From: Lepidurus packardi
Lineage: Eukaryota; Arthropoda; Branchiopoda; Notostraca; Triopsidae
Assembly (NCBI GenBank): GCA_023053545.1
Contig: JAKZAN010000118.1
Location: 1-64,000, forward strand
Length of the DNA: 64,000 nt
Reading direction: 5' to 3'
The translations under genes and the position numbers were made by a program. Within the stretch, counting starts at the first letter, position 1. The number at the start of each line of letters is the position of its first letter. Of this stretch, positions 20,990 to 32,301 are shown in pieces. Under the pieces are notes generated by a model that was not told the origin of the DNA, ran no database searches, and was given only the letters and a program-made list of their open reading frames with translations.

Positions 20990-23691
20990 GTCGGGATTAA
21001 GTGGCTCATGCTCCTACTTCTGTTGAGGGAGAGTCGGGGATTTTTGATGGACTTGGGTTTGTTCAAGTAGTTTGGGGTGAGCGATGGTGAGTATGATTCT
21101 GATTAGTTTTTGCTTGACCTTTTGAAATAAGAGAGTCCTATGGATAGTTAAGTAGTGTGATGTGTTTCAGTGCAAAAATATAAAAGTACTGGGGGCGTGA
21201 AGGAATGGATATTCCTCAAAAAATCTATCTCTTCCAGATTTCTATCTGTTTCATTATACTCCAAAAGACAAATGATAATGCCACATCATCTGCCCTAAAT
21301 AATACTACCAACTACTCAAGCACTACCTACAACTTGTCTCAGCCATCAATCCATACGCTCATCACTATCTGCTCATTGTGGATAAATTAAGAAACAAACT
21401 AAATAAAGGTTGCCAAATGTGTAAAAAAAGTACCTCAGGGATTTGGGAAAGTTGTTGCCTTTATGGGGCTGACCAAGTTGTGGAGTTAGATGTTTCACAT
21501 GTGGGTTGTGACTAATTGAGAATGGGAGACTGAGCGAAGGGGTAGAAATAGCAGTAGTATTGAAGAGGGATGTTTTCAGGCCAAAATGAGGATAGAGGAG
21601 TCGCTAATTGTTGTTGTTGGGCGTAGATTAATTCAAGGAAATTCTAAAGGATAAAGGGAGACAAAGAACTGGAATACGGGTCGACAGAGATGGGATGAGT
21701 GGTATTACCATGGTTAGATGCTCACGAAGTAGATTACAAGTAATGTTTAGAATATGGTCTTTTGTGGGAGGGAGGATATGTTTTTTGTTAAGTTAATCTG
21801 GATTAAGCTTTGAACTGCTGGCTGTTATCAATTTGGAGTGTTATTGATATTATAGGAGGAGGGGAAAGGAGAGTGAGGGTTTTTAGCAAAAATAGTAAGT
21901 TAAATGGGGATGACGATAATCAGGCAGATAGATAATTTTGTAAAATGCTATCGACAAACCAGTACACCTACACTGTATATTAAATACTTGATAGTGTCAC
22001 TGTTAGCTCGTACATTTAGATAGATAGATTAGACAAATCCACTGCCCATTTTACACTATAATCATCGACAACTCAGGCTTTGTAGGAAATCTATGATGAT
22101 CACAATGATATCTGTTATAAATTATACCTGACTCTTTGTTATCATATACCCAGTCAAGAAAGTCAAGAACAGCCTGTCATGGTCAGGGACTCGCTGGAAA
22201 CTCTTGTCCGAGGGCAACCAGCAATAGACTAAAACAATATCAATTAGGATTGGAGGCTATGTTTTGGGTAGTAAGCTTCAAAAATGAATGGTAGTACACG
22301 TCAATTTGTGGATGACCCATTTTCCTAGTATCGGTTATATCTTGAGCAGATCCTAAACACTCGATTAGTGTGGGAAATGGGTTGTTATTTCTGCAGAGGC
22401 TAAGTCAATGCATGCTCACTCAACAAAAGAATATAGCATATTAGTTTGAGCAGCGTAGGTTTCCCGATTGAGTAGGCATGACAGTGGGTGAACATCATTA
22501 TAATGTCTCCAGTCGGCCCTACTTAGAAAATAACCATATTTTATATTTTGGTAGCCCTTGAGATTATTGCATAAGATCATGGCGGTGTTTAAAACGATGC
22601 CTCCTTACCTTCTTATACAAAACGGATAGTTCCAAAGGCGATCATGCATTTGAACAGATCACTATTGACAATTGATAAAGGGTTCTCAGCATTAAAACAC
22701 ATCACATCCAACCTAAAAGTAGCGTAAATCGTAGGATAGGGGGTAGAATCATCCCAAATGGCCGCTTCTCGGACTCTCCACATCTAACTCAATCCAAAAA
22801 AGACTCTCCGGTGCTAAATACTATCGGAATTAAAAGAGGATTTTGGATACTTTCTTGGGCATTTGGAAGAACAGGAACACATAATGGCATCTCTATTGTG
22901 GGAAGAATGGACTGAATGAGTGAGGATGTGAGAGTCTCGGCGGTCATGAGTAGGCTACATGGCCGAGTGTCGAGTAGGCTAGTTGGGATTGGTAATGTAT
23001 ATACGATACAGGCCGATAATAAAGTGTAAGGCTAAACCGATAAATTATCGGTGACAGTTAAGGATTTCTGGTTCCTCCTTCATTTCCCATTAAATAAAGG
23101 AATACAGTTTATTTAAATCTGCGTAGGTTATGGGAACAATCTACAATTATTTACCACCAAAAAATACTATTCACCAAACCCAATACAACTGCTCATCCAC
23201 AATACTTCCCAGACATACATCACTCTATGGTAATCAACTCCCCTTCAAATGTGTTTTATCCATTGCCACATTTAGTATTTTCCAGAATATCCCTATCCTC
23301 TCGACCTATTGGCTCCAACCGCTGGCTCCTCAAACAACATGACACACTGCCAGAGCTTCTTTTACATTCAACAGCCTATATTTTTTATAGACTATTCCTG
23401 GATCGGGGGCGGGGTATCGAGGCCAGAGGTTAACTGCCCTCCCATAAGTACTTAGGTAACAGGTCATTTATGGTATGGATGAAGATTGATTGATCGACTG
23501 ATTGATAATTGGCGTTAAGAACCCAATAAATAGAGAAATAAGGTTTTGGGGCTAGATTTTAATATTCTGGCTCATTATGACTTCTCGCCAGAGATGCTAA
23601 ACCATTTATTCTCTAATAAAATTATGGCTGACTATCCAAATCGAACATGCTTCTTTTCCTTACTCTTTTCAATAATATAATACTTCCAATC
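20990..23691. other. AT-rich, gene-poor spacer between inverted repeat arms
   Basis: About 2.7 kb, by far the longest gene-poor stretch here. Six-frame reading with TGA as sole stop shows only short, low-quality open frames. The best is 21205-21519 (+), 104 aa, with a hydrophobic N-terminal segment (YLFQISICFIIL) but no homology I recognise. There is a perfect 17-base palindrome with 8-base arms, ACCGATAAATTATCGGT, at 23036-23052, and a direct repeat of GAGTAGGCTA near 22948 and 22970. No transposase, reverse transcriptase or tRNA was recognised. Confidence 0.6.
21205..21519 (+). CDS. Doubtful small ORF with a signal-like N-terminus
   Basis: 104-codon open frame, ATG to TGA, in the AT-rich spacer. 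The first 22 residues contain a hydrophobic run that could act as a signal or anchor. The rest is Asn/Thr/Ser-rich, then basic. With only one stop codon, frames of this length occur by chance in AT-rich DNA. It is listed as a possibility only. Confidence 0.15.
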
Positions 23692-24426
23692 ATGATTGAT
23701 GGATGTAACGGGTTCTATCAAAATCAGTTATCCCTATTTCGTTAATACTATCAGTATACCAAATATCATCTCTAGAACGTGGATTACTCGCCTCAACCCA
23801 GCATCGCCAATACCACTCGTCCCATCTCTTCCCAACTACATGATCTCTCACCCCATCAGCACACTCACCAACTCCCAAACTCATCACTGAAGACTGGCCC
23901 TTCGCGAGCCAAGAAGATCCGCAGGCCCCGAGCCCAGCATAAGCGCAAACCCAACCCCGGCCGCAACATCCTCACCAACCTCGTCTTCCAGGTCATCACC
24001 TTCCTCTGCAAGCCTGCCAAGTCCCGTCCCCACCTCCTGCGCCTCTTCGCCAGCCACCCCGCCTCTCCCCCCGACCTGCCCGTCAGTCCCACGGGCTTCT
24101 ACTCCTTCCTGGGACTGCTGCGCCAGAACATGAGCCACTTCGTGACCCTGCAGAACCTCGAGACCCTGCTGCAGCCTCGGCCTGCGCTGGCAGGAGTGTT
24201 CGGGGAGGAGGTGCAGAGGCACTACGTGGGAGTGGCACGACGACTGGGCGTGTTCTTCCTGCAGAACCTGGCCCCGCTGCAGGTGGTGCTGTCGACGCGG
24301 ATCTGTCGGGAGCAGAAGCACGCCCACCTGCAGAAGATCAGGGAAATCGTAGGGCACATCCGGCGATTTTGCTGGGCATTGGATAGAACTTAGAATAGGC
24401 CAAAGTTTGATGAATAAACTGTCTGA
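23692..24426 (+). CDS. GC-rich orphan protein, copy B (N-terminally extended)
   Basis: Open from ATG 23692 to TGA 24424-24426, 244 aa. The shared domain (residues about 68-224) is nearly identical to copy A, lacking four residues in the basic tail. The ATG of copy A corresponds to CTG here, so translation would have to begin upstream. A frame open back to ATG 23692 adds about 66 unrelated residues rich in Gln, His, Ser and Pro and decoded from AT-rich DNA. The C-terminal tail also differs (RRFCWALDRT, then Gln and eleven more). Either this is a chimeric gene built on local sequence or a partial, degenerate copy without a proper start. No family is recognised. Confidence 0.5.
23888..24361 (+). 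repeat. Inverted repeat arm B (GC-rich gene block)
   Basis: 474 bases matching the reverse complement of 20503-20988. The few differences include silent codon changes (for example CTC for CTG, GTA for GTG). Similarity starts at TGAAGACTGG and ends at CACATCC. The boundaries coincide with the coding block rather than with any flanking repeat, and I see no target-site duplication. Confidence 0.92.
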
Positions 24427-24856
24427 AACATATATGACTTGTTGAGATTTATGGGACTGCTGATTAGATAAAAACTGCGGGTAATTTGATTGTTTTGTAA
24501 TATGAGAAAAATAAATGATCGAACTGTTAGTAATCAAAACCGAGACCTAAGGTCAAAATGCCAGACCACCCATCGGTTCTTTATGGAAACACCATTGACT
24601 CAATATATACTAGTATCTTTTTAGATCATGGCTGGACAATTCTGCCAGTGCACTCCGATAATGGTATCTTATTTAACTTCCTCACCTCCCTAGCACTGCC
24701 TCACTCTTAAAACCATCTTCTCTACCTTTCTAATCCCACTGCTTTAATCTAAACAACCACTCCGATTATCCTGGTTCCTTTTTTCCTTTGGTTTCAATAA
24801 TTCTATTTCCTTTTCTCCCTCAGCCATCCATAATCGTATAAACACCCTGACTATGC
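24427..24856. other. Intergenic upstream of CFAP57
   Basis: About 430 bases. An open stretch from an ATG at 24558 reads about 35 residues before becoming pyrimidine-rich, and several GT/AG signals follow. It could be an unresolved first exon of the next gene. However, an in-frame TGA sits just upstream of ATG 24857 and I found no join that keeps phase cleanly. Confidence 0.35.
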
Positions 24857-27800
24857 ATGGAGATCTGGTCTCATAACACCAAACTTGTCCCTTCCAAACT
24901 GATCAGCTACCAGCAGACCCCCTCCATATGCTGCATGCCTGACCCCCTCACTCTCGTCTACCCTTCTGACTCTTGTCTCATCATCGAACACCTCGGAATA
25001 CATAAGCAAATCATCCTCCAAGTTCCTCTATCGCAGCATGACTTCTTCAGAGCCATCATCTCCATCAACCACCCCAGTTCGGCCAAAACATCACAGTTGG
25101 AGGTGCCCCATATAAACACTACGAACCAATAATATAGCCTAATAGTGCTAACCACCAAGGAGATGTTCATCTATAGCAGTAGTGATGGCTCTAATGAAGT
25201 CAGGCGAGTCACCAAAGTCCCGCAGTCAAATCTTTTTGATGTCTGCCTCTACAACAACGAGAGAATGGTTTGCGTCCTGGCAGGTTCGGGCGCAACTGTG
25301 AACCTCTTTGACATCTATTATGAATAAAACCCTCGGAATGGCTCGAAGAGTCTGCGACTGAGGTATAAATTGACACTGGAGATCGGCTAAGATATCGTTT
25401 ACAACAATCTGACTCGGGGTACTTTGAACTTGAGCAACACAGTTTACGCGTATAATAAAGATTCAATTCTCCAGATCAAGTCAGGAATTAAAGAATAGTC
25501 CACTAAAAAAATAGATTTCCGTCTCCTCGATTCTGATGAGATCGTCGGGGTCGAGTATCTCACTCAAGAAGCTGAGGTTGCCTGCGTACTAGTTGTTGTC
25601 ACCAAGCTCAGGAACGTCTATTGTATCAAATAATACACTGATGAAGACTCGATAGTAACTTGTTTTGAGCTGCCGCCTTGCGACTATAGAAAACCTGATA
25701 CGAGCTATGGACCGACTTGCGTGACATCACAGGGTTTCACTGTGGCTCTAACCTACAAGTATATCCCAATCCTCACTTTAATCCGCTTTGACGAACAGAA
25801 CCATTACCAAAGGGAAATCCGAAACATAGCAATGACTGGGGGCTCCCTCAGCAACATGTCTTCGGACTACATCCAGACCAAAAACATGATATTCGCCAAC
25901 GATCAAATGATAGCCATGAGTATCAGCTGCAAAAGATAAACTGCCATCCAGAGCCAGAAGGATCTCGAAATCTGCAAAAGCAATACATTTCCGGTAGTGC
26001 TGAATCTCGGCGTTTATGACCATGAGTTGGACTGCTTCAAAGGCGAACTACCCAATAAGCAAAGACTACTCTTTGCTTAACCAATCAGACAAATCAGCCT
26101 CTGTCCTTACTACAAAATAGCGCTGGTGCTCGTAGATAATGTGGTCAACGCATTGCTTGTTGAAGGTTTTGACACTGCTAAGACTAACGACATGTTTTTA
26201 TGGTCAGTTACCTTTCAGAGTGCCCCTAAATGCATAGAGTTGCACGTGTCCAACCATCAGGTGCTCGTCCACTTCCCAGAAATCACGAAGGTGTACTATT
26301 TGAGTGCCAATGGACTTTCTGCGAGTGGCTTTAACCTGTCTACATACTCCAACTGTAATCCTACCTACTCCAAAGATGGTAGATTCTTGGCAGCTCCCGT
26401 TAAGTAGAAGATAATTCTGTACTGTGCATACTCTTTTAAGCCTGTCAGATAAGTCATTGTCCCTTTGTCGTGCCAGTTTCAGGGATTCAGTCTTCACAAT
26501 ATGTACCTCATCGTGACGCTATAGGATAAGATGATGGGATATCACGTGTAAACAGGCTAGAAAACTGTCGAAATTCTAACTAACACGGGAAGAGGCAGTA
26601 TTTGTGTTTACGATGAGTACAGAAGAAACGCAGTGAGCTACAGTAGCCATAAACTGGAGATTGCCAAATAGAACGAGCCAAGTATAGTTTTCTAAGAGTT
26701 CAACGACATCACAGCACTCGTGGCTTCTGATAGATTAGACACCATTTTCTTAGGCACTAGGGAGGGCGATATTTATAGCATCGAATGGACTCTGAAAACG
26801 AGAACATCGGCGCCAAAAACTCTCCCCTACTCTAAGCTGAAATTATCAAACAAAGCCATAACCTAGTTGGGGATTTCTCATGACTATAGACTCTTGATGA
26901 CTGGGACTGTTTCTGGCAATCTCACAATTTTGTAGGTCCAGAGGTTCAAAGATGGAAGAAAGATCTCTGATTTTTAAATGAAGAAGCATGAGAACAAGTT
27001 CGGAGGCTGGGTGCTTTACCAACAAAACGAAATCGCCTGCTTCTCGAAAGCGATAGAGTTCGGATATGCGAGACAGGCAGCTGAACTGGAGGACACCAAA
27101 GAAAAGCTGTCTATAGAGGCTGAGAGCCAACTGGAGGATATTGAAATCCAGCAGAAAAACGAACTCAAGAAATTCAATTAGGGAAAGGCGCAGTTCATTG
27201 TCCAATCCTAGTAACGATTCGCGCAACAGGTAAATAAGGAGACAGAGAAAAAGAGAAGCATGGAAGAACTGATTCCCAAGGAGATATCAGAACTATCCCG
27301 AACTCTACAGGAACTGATTGTGGATTATAAGCGAGTGGCATTCACGATTCAACGCCAACGCGAAGTGCTAGAAAAACGCAAGGAGACTCTCATCAAGACC
27401 CAAAAGAAAGAATGCTTGGAGCAAAAAAAAGCCTATTAGAAGGAAAGGGAGGAACAAATCCTGCGGCTCAAAAAGTAGAAGTAGAGTTTCGAGGCCAAAT
27501 GTAAAGAGGAAGAAAAGAAATGCCTTACTGCCAAAGCATGTCCTCTACCCTCTCTCGAGACTCCAAGCGAGATGTTAGCAGCGTTGAGATAGGCTGACGA
27601 GACTATCCTGAAAGAGAACGACAAGGGCGAGAAACTGAGGCATAGAATTAGGATCATAGCGGAGAAGGATAAACCAATGCTCATGCAGAGGATCTAGCAA
27701 GTCCAGAAGGCAATCAAGGAGAAGAGCATGCAGAACAAGCTGATATAACAGCAGCTAGAATAAAAAAGGATACTCCAGCTAGATCTGCAGAAGTAGATCC

Positions 27801-28951
27801 ATAGGAACAACTAGAAACTAGGCACCATATTCTAGGCCACCAAAAATAGCTCGAAGTAGGAATACGAAGTGGGTACCTTCCTGACGACAGCCGAATACAC
27901 CATGAAGGAACTTCAAGATCTTATCCATGAGCAATAAAACAACTATTAGAATTTAGACAGTAAGATCAAGTCTCATATGGAGGATCTAGAGAATCAGAAG
28001 ACGAGACAGACATTTTACAAAACTGAGAAGAACCAGATTGTCGCAAAAGTCACAGAACTCAAGCTCAAGGCTAAGGACCGGGCCGGCAAGCTCGTCTGTA
28101 AGAGGAACAAGCTCGATAACTTCAAGCACATACTCAACTTATGGATTCAAGATGCCCTGAGTTCTAAGCAAGGGCTCAAGGAGTTGTATGAATTTTCTGA
28201 GGCATAGTTGGGAGTAAAGTGGTAGAAGGGAGGAGCAGAAAGGAACTCTCAAAAGAATTTGGGCAGAATATCTAATAAATATACAGAAGAGTCAACACAG
28301 GCTTCGAAATACCTTGAAGAAGGTATCGGAGCCTTGGGTAGAAAGGCAGATTCTCATAAATCTAACCTCATCAAAATCAGGAATGAACTCGTGGTCGAGA
28401 ACTCCACTTTCCATAAATAGATCAAGAGGCTAAACAGAGAACTCCAGTTCCTGAAAAGCAAAAGGGAATAAGTGCTGAGACCTCTCATGAATACGATGAA
28501 CCTAGTTCCACTTGATACTAAGGCAATGGCTCCAAGATCTCGGACCAGATCTTGCATGAGTTTTCAAATCGACACGCGACTACCGCCCTCCAAATTCTTG
28601 GGCGAACTAGCCAATAACGAGGTAAATCCTCACGTGAGTCCTGTGGTCAGCAACCAGGTGGCTGCAGTTGAGAATTTCAAGAGGTACAGGAGTTCGTCAA
28701 TTCCGCTCCTATTACCAGTAAGCTAGCATTCTGTGCTGACGAAGACGGATGTATTGAACCAGAGCGGGTCTTTCAAGGCTAAGCCTCGGTCTTTGTCGAA
28801 GCTGGGAATATGCCTGAATTCGAGGATGCGTGTCAGCCTGCACAACAGCAATGTGCAGGAAGAGAAGAAGAAGAACGAGGGGGAGATATTCCTGCCGAGA
28901 TACCAGATACTGGAGCTGAACAAGAAGAAAGGTTCTGCCCTTAAGCTATGA
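24857..28951 (+). CDS. CFAP57: CFAP57-like WD40 / coiled-coil ciliary protein
   Basis: Uninterrupted frame of 1364 aa, ATG 24857 to TGA 28949-28951, with dozens of TAA/TAG Gln codons. Residues 1-about 700 are WD40-type beta-propeller repeats (LIVLTTKEMFIYSSSDGSN, VCVLAGSGATVNLFDI, PTYSKDGRFLAAPV, DYRLLMTGTVSGNLTIL). Residues about 730-1210 are a long coiled coil rich in Lys, Glu and Gln. Features recall CFAP57, such as the late segment SNLIKIRNELVVENSTFHK followed by QIKRLNRELQFLK. The C-terminus is Ser/basic. CFAP57, with CFAP43/44 as relatives, is an axonemal protein tied to inner dynein arm docking and ciliary beat. Human CFAP57 is about 1250 aa. The N-terminus may be incomplete. CFAP43/44 remain alternatives. 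Confidence 0.8.
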
Positions 28952-29105
28952 TGCAGTATCACATTTAATTCTTATGGAGAATGCAATCGAGTAGATAATA
29001 TTAAGTACTGGCGTAAGAGAATGCAGTCAGAATTAAACCGATCTCTCTAACAATATCTAGAGGGGCTCTTTATTTTGAAAAGGTTTTTAAAGCCAAATCC
29101 TCTGA

Positions 29106-30002
29106 ATGAAACAATATTTACAGCAAGCAGCCAAACACATGATCCTCCCTGAAATCCAAGAAGCAGCTAACATCCTCAAATAGGCTGAGTACATCATCCT
29201 CTCGACTGGAGCAGGCATGGGAGTCGACTCAGGTCTCCCTGATTTCCGTGGTAACTAGGGTTTCTGGAACCACTACCCACCATATAAAAATCTCTTTTCC
29301 TTCCAACAATGCGCCAATCCCGCCTTCCTCCAATCTCATCCTGAGCTCTTCTGGGGATTCTATGGACACAGACTCAATATGTATCGCTCAGCAAACCCTC
29401 ATGAAGGACATCGGATTCTCAAAGACATCATGGAATCTAAGAGCAAAGACAAGTACTTCTGCTTCACTTCCAACGTGGACGGACATTTGTCTCGAGTGTT
29501 CGGATAGGAAAAGGTGTATGAAGTCCACGGATCTATCCTGCATACTCAATGTACTGGCTGCTACAACCTCGTCTCAGTTTCACCCAGTTTTGTACCTGAT
29601 GTGGATATGTAATCAATGAAATGCAAGAACATTCCAAGCTGTTAAAAGTGTACCAAGACACTCAGGCCCAACATCCTGATGTTCGGAGACTATGATTGGG
29701 ATAGCTCTAGGTCAGAGGAGCAGGAGAAAAGATTCGATAAATTTGAGCAGAAAATTGATTATGAGAAGAACCAAGAAAACAAGAAGGATGGGTATTTGGT
29801 GCTGGTGGAGATCGGGGCTGGGAGTGCAGTGGCAACTATCAGAACGATGAATGAGCGTCGTCTGTTCCAGGATAAGAAATCGAGGCTGATCAGGATCAAT
29901 CCAGAGCCTAAGGAAAAGGGCTCAAGAGCCAGAATGTGCTATGTGCAGGGAAAAGCTGTTGAAAGCCTGAAGGCGATTGAAGAGGAGATGAAAAGACTGT
30001 GA
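29106..30002 (+). CDS. Sirtuin-family NAD-dependent deacylase
   Basis: Single exon of 298 aa with several Gln TAA/TAG codons. NAD-binding motifs are GAGMGVDSGLPDFRG and TSNVDGH (usually TQNVDGL/H), and the catalytic His lies in VHGS. A zinc site is formed by CTGC and a second pair in SMKCKNIPSCQKC. RPNILMFGD follows as in many class U or bacterial-like sirtuins. A charged insert (residues about 197-220) follows, then the GAGSAV loop, in which the more usual S/T is varied. Removes acetyl or longer acyl groups from lysine with NAD. Compartment and substrate are not evident; no targeting peptide is seen. Confidence 0.92.
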
Positions 30003-30188
30003 ATAGTCCAACCCTTTATTTAGACGATGCCTTTTTTAATTCCATCATAATTGTCTGCAACGATGTCCAGGTTTTATTGGTTGTGATTCAGGAAAGTAAT
30101 TAGACTTTCAACAACAGTTCGGCAACAACACCGCAATATTATAAGCATTATAACCTCATACTAGACAACTCGCAACACAATAACAACA

Positions 30189-31090
30189 ATGGGCCGTCCC
30201 GAAAACTAACTACCTCCTGAACTCTACTACAACATCACTGAGGCATCCAAGTACGAGTCCAACACCCGTATCCAGACTATTCAGACTCAGATGACTGAGA
30301 GGTGCATTGAACTCCTTAACATTCCCACTCCTGCCTTCGTCCTTGACATCGGATGTGGTTCCGGTCTCTCTGGAGAAATCCTCACCGAAAGTGGCTTCAT
30401 TTGGGAAGGTATTGACATTTCCCGAGATATGCTCGACCTCGCAGCTTCAAAAAACATACCAGGAGGCGCGCTGTTCCAAGCTGATATGGGCCAGGGCTGG
30501 AAGACTAGAGCTGGAGTATTTGATGGTGTTATTTCGGTATCTGCCCTGCAGTGGATTTGTGTGGCAAGCCGCAAAAACGATAACCCCTTCAAGAGGGCAT
30601 GCAAGTTCTTCCAATGCCTGTATGAGTCTATGGCGATGGGCGGCCGTGCGGTGTTCCAGTTCTACCCAGATGGGAAGAACCAACTGGAAATGATAACAAC
30701 AGCTGCGATGAAATCAGGCTTCTCAGGGGGCCTGGTGGTCGACTACCCGAACAGTACAAAAGCCAAGAAGTACTATCTGGTAATCGAGGCCGGAGGGAAT
30801 AGGAACCTGGGAATTGTGGAGGTAAAAGGCAAGCAAGACGAATAGCAGGACGAAGATGAAGAAGTAGAAAAAGAAGACATAGTGAAGATGGAGAAGGCCA
30901 AGTAAAACCCCTCATTTAATAGGATAATGTATGATGGTATAGGAAGCGAAAGTTTATCAAGAAGGGCAGCAAAGTCGGATTCAAGTCTCGGGACTGGATC
31001 GTCAAGAAAAAGGAGAGACACGCTCAGAAAGGCATCAAGGTTAGACCGACGAGCAAATACACTGGCCGGAAGCGCAGGAACGCACAATGA
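30189..31090 (+). CDS. BUD23: 18S rRNA (guanine-N7)-methyltransferase Bud23
   Basis: Two exons (30189-30901, 30943-31090; intron 41 nt) give 286 aa. The N-terminus GRPENQLPPELYYNITEASKY matches Bud23/WBSCR22. A class I SAM fold follows with DIGCGSGLSGEIL, GIDISRDML, ADMGQGW, GVISVSALQWI and GFSGGLVVDYPNS. The spliced C-terminus KFIKKGSKVGFKSRDWI, then VKKKERHAQKGIKVRP and KYTGRKRR, is the conserved basic nucleolar tail. An acidic Glu/Asp linker lies between. The enzyme, with Trm112, methylates one guanine of 18S rRNA and aids 40S export. Splicing is supported because it joins the linker to the conserved tail in frame. Confidence 0.96.
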
Positions 31091-31174
31091 TGTTGTTGTT
31101 GTCTAGAAGTAGTAATCTTTTCTGGCGATTGTCCATAATTATTTTGCTATCAGTCTCCAAAGATAATCCTGCAG

Positions 31175-31993
31175 ATGGAGCTCAATAATTTTGTAATCGA
31201 AGAAGTAATAAATGTGTCGGAGGCTGAAAAAAGGGTGACGCTCTGGGGGCATCTCGCCGGTCAAGATCCCAACATCAAAGCACTCCTCATTCTCGAACCT
31301 AAAATAGACTCCAAAGCACACAGCCTTTCCCAAGCCGATGCTGTCGAACTCACATTCAACAACGACATCTACAAAAACTACCAAGCCATCATGCCATCCC
31401 ACTACACCATCAAAACCGTGTATCCCGCAACAAGCAAGCACTATAATAAATATGTCAAAAAGCAGCAGCTCCTAAAGTACGAGTCCGAGAAAGATTACCA
31501 GGCTAATCAACAGAAAATACTGGAAGAAGTGAAGCACAACCAATGGGTGTACAATATCCTGGAGGGCAAGGCTGAGTCAGAAAGAATACTCCATAGAGAA
31601 GAGGGATAATAAGGTTTTGTTATACTTCCTGACTATAACTTTGCAGATAAACAGAACCTTGCCCAGCTGCACCTTCTGGCCATCGTCAATAATCGATAGT
31701 TGTATACGCTCCGAGAACTGAGATCGAAGCACGTACCCATGCTGAAGAAGATAGAAAGTGTGGTTCGATCGATCATGGAGCAGGAGTACAAATGCCAGAA
31801 TTTCCGAAGCTTCATCCACTACCCCCCGACATTCTATCACCTGCATATGCACTTCACTTCATTGGAGTAGAAACAGACGACATCTACTGTGGAGCGGTGC
31901 CATGATTTGCGACAGATCATCCACAACCTCCAACTCTGCGACACCTACTACAAGGAAATAGAGCTAAACTATCTGTATGATGCTCCTTTGTGA
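31175..31993 (+). CDS. DCPS: Scavenger mRNA-decapping enzyme DcpS
   Basis: Single exon of 272 aa (human 337), ATG 31175 to TGA 31991-31993. The HIT motif is HLHMHF at about residues 222-227, preceded by FIHYPPTFY as in DcpS (YLPSYYHLHVHF). The central LHLLAIVNNRQLYTLRELRSKHVPML matches the DcpS helix before the HIT motif. The N-terminal half carries the swapped-domain region, including a tryptophan in HNQWVYNIL. The C-terminal YKEIELNYLYDAPL is shortened relative to human. DcpS hydrolyses the m7GpppN left after 3'-5' mRNA decay. Only 84 bases separate it from BUD23, but ciliate genes are transcribed singly. Confidence 0.94.
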
Positions 31994-32301
31994 TAGAAAA
32001 AGAATGAATGGATTGAAAATGCTTATTTTGAATTTGATATCCACCTTTGGGGTATCTCATCACAAAAATATACACGGGAGGTGATAGATCAGGCCTAGCC
32101 ACACGATGTGATGACTGTTGCCATCGTCATTTCTTCCTGTTTGCTGATCCCGCATGGCTCCCTGGCTTCTAAGATGTGCTCTGCTAGGTTTCTCGAGGTC
32201 AGCATCCACTCATTTTCAGTACTCTAAAATCGAAACAGAAAATATTAGCCATTTTATTGTGTGAAGAGGAAAAGAGAGAAAATCTGCGAGGAAAAATATG
32301 T
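31994..32301. other. Intergenic between convergent genes
   Basis: About 308 bases between the stops of DCPS and the minus-strand orphan. No ORF with coding character and no structured RNA were recognised. Confidence 0.45.

Noticed and set aside
20507..21070. 187-codon plus-strand frame across repeat arm A
   Set aside because: High GC makes several frames open. The minus-strand frame is the one shared with arm B in the same sense and has the sensible hydrophobic pattern. A plus-strand product cannot be fully excluded.
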